Below are positions 63,694 to 64,000 of a DNA stretch of 64,000 nucleotides, piece by piece. The translations under genes were made by a program, and so were the position numbers. Origin of the DNA: an uncultured Litoreibacter sp. Its GTDB lineage: Bacteria; Pseudomonadota; Alphaproteobacteria; Rhodobacterales; Rhodobacteraceae. Below the pieces are notes generated by a model, which was not told the DNA's origin, made no database searches, and worked only from the letters and a program-made list of their open reading frames with translations. Where the stretch lies: positions 1 through 64,000 of the forward strand of contig CANLQL010000002.1 in the NCBI GenBank assembly GCA_947493265.1. Reading direction: 5' to 3'. Within the stretch, counting starts at the first letter, position 1, and each line of letters opens with the position of its first letter.

Positions 63694-64000
63694 ATGCGCA
63701 AAGGGGCCTACATATCCGGGGCAGGCCATATGGGTCTGTTCCTCTGGGTGCTGATCGGCGGCTTTTTCGTGGCGCGTGATGATGCCGCCGAAATTGGCGT
63801 GACGGATGTGTCGATCATCTCCAGCGAGGATTTCGCGTTGCTTCAACCGCAATCCCCGTCGACCAGTGACGCGCCAGAATTGCCCGATGCGCCGGAACCC
63901 GAGCCCGCGCCCGAACCGGAACCTGTGCCTGAACCGACCCCGGAACCAGAACCTGCTCCTGAACCACCCGAGGCCCCGGAACAACCAGAACCTCCGGCAC
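63694..64000 (+). CDS. tolA: TolA, N-terminal part (cut by window end)
   Basis: The frame opens with MRKGAYISGAGHMGLFLWVL, a single membrane anchor, then a short acidic segment and a long Pro/Glu repeat (EPEPAPEPEPVPEP) of the TolA periplasmic stalk. Only about 102 residues are visible; the C-terminal globular domain lies outside. Position directly after tolR confirms the identity. Confidence 0.88.
   Translation, partial: MRKGAYISGAGHMGLFLWVLIGGFFVARDDAAEIGVTDVSIISSEDFALLQPQSPSTSDAPELPDAPEPEPAPEPEPVPEPTPEPEPAPEPPEAPEQPEPPA

Overview
The window looks like a chromosomal segment of an alphaproteobacterium of the Rhodobacteraceae, roseobacter type. It is GC-rich and tightly packed. It carries a stand-alone MnmD, a DUF1178 protein, the aerobic cobaltochelatase subunit CobN, a Hint-domain protein, a ruvC-ruvA-ruvB block close to ybgC-tolQ-tolR-tolA, and several full CtrA boxes (TTAA-N7-TTAA). 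No rRNA, tRNA, insertion sequence, integrase or CRISPR array was recognised. The assignment is by gene content only.

Left part (1-13.7 kb): an FAD oxidoreductase, a glutathione transferase, a hydroxypyruvate-isomerase-like protein and SMC. Then comes a cobalamin riboswitch followed by a cobalt/cobalamin operon (cbtB, cbtA, cobW, a GNAT acetyltransferase, cobN, cobO). 13.7-24.9 kb: an acyl-CoA operon (ligase, MaoC hydratase, acyl-CoA dehydrogenase, APH-like kinase, SDR) whose make-up recalls 4-hydroxy-acid catabolism (LvaA/C/D/E and ACAD10/11 logic). Next are TesB, a ThDP enzyme, a MaoC/FAS1-like hydratase, a divergent FAD oxidoreductase/MnmD pair that could be a split MnmC, and an EamA exporter.

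Middle (24.9-45.4 kb): lytic transglycosylase, dapA, GNAT, smpB, sseA, an aromatic/aspartate aminotransferase, a queuosine-precursor-type transporter, apt, mtnP, a SulP transporter, lysC, SDR, DUF1178, Nudix, an HDAC-like hydrolase, modABC, the Hint protein and rpsD. Three items here are too short to stand out as ordinary genes. One is a compact transcript-like unit with an 18-codon ORF, a strong Shine-Dalgarno, a complementary anti-SD and a terminator (about 32.04-32.22 kb). The second is a 40-residue secreted cysteine-rich peptide gene in front of a membrane-anchored protein, lodged between apt and mtnP. The third is a structured rpsD leader that can sequester its own ribosome-binding site.

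Right part (45.4-64 kb): an SbtA/SbtB-type bicarbonate transporter with its PII-like partner, an FAD oxidoreductase, an MFS protein, msrA, prmA, a DUF1127 gene under a CtrA-box/inverted-repeat region, ruvCAB and then an accessory block. This block (about 55.1-61.7 kb) reads against its neighbours and separates ruvB plus a conserved hypothetical gene from ybgC-tolQRA. It encodes an AfsR/SARP-like regulator, a PAP2/vanadium-haloperoxidase-fold protein with 13 tandem Gly-Gly-Val units at its N-terminus, a translationally coupled subtilisin-family protease, and a divergent, possibly SGNH-hydrolase-like protein. Full or near CtrA boxes lie in both of its promoter regions. It is the best candidate for an undescribed system here.
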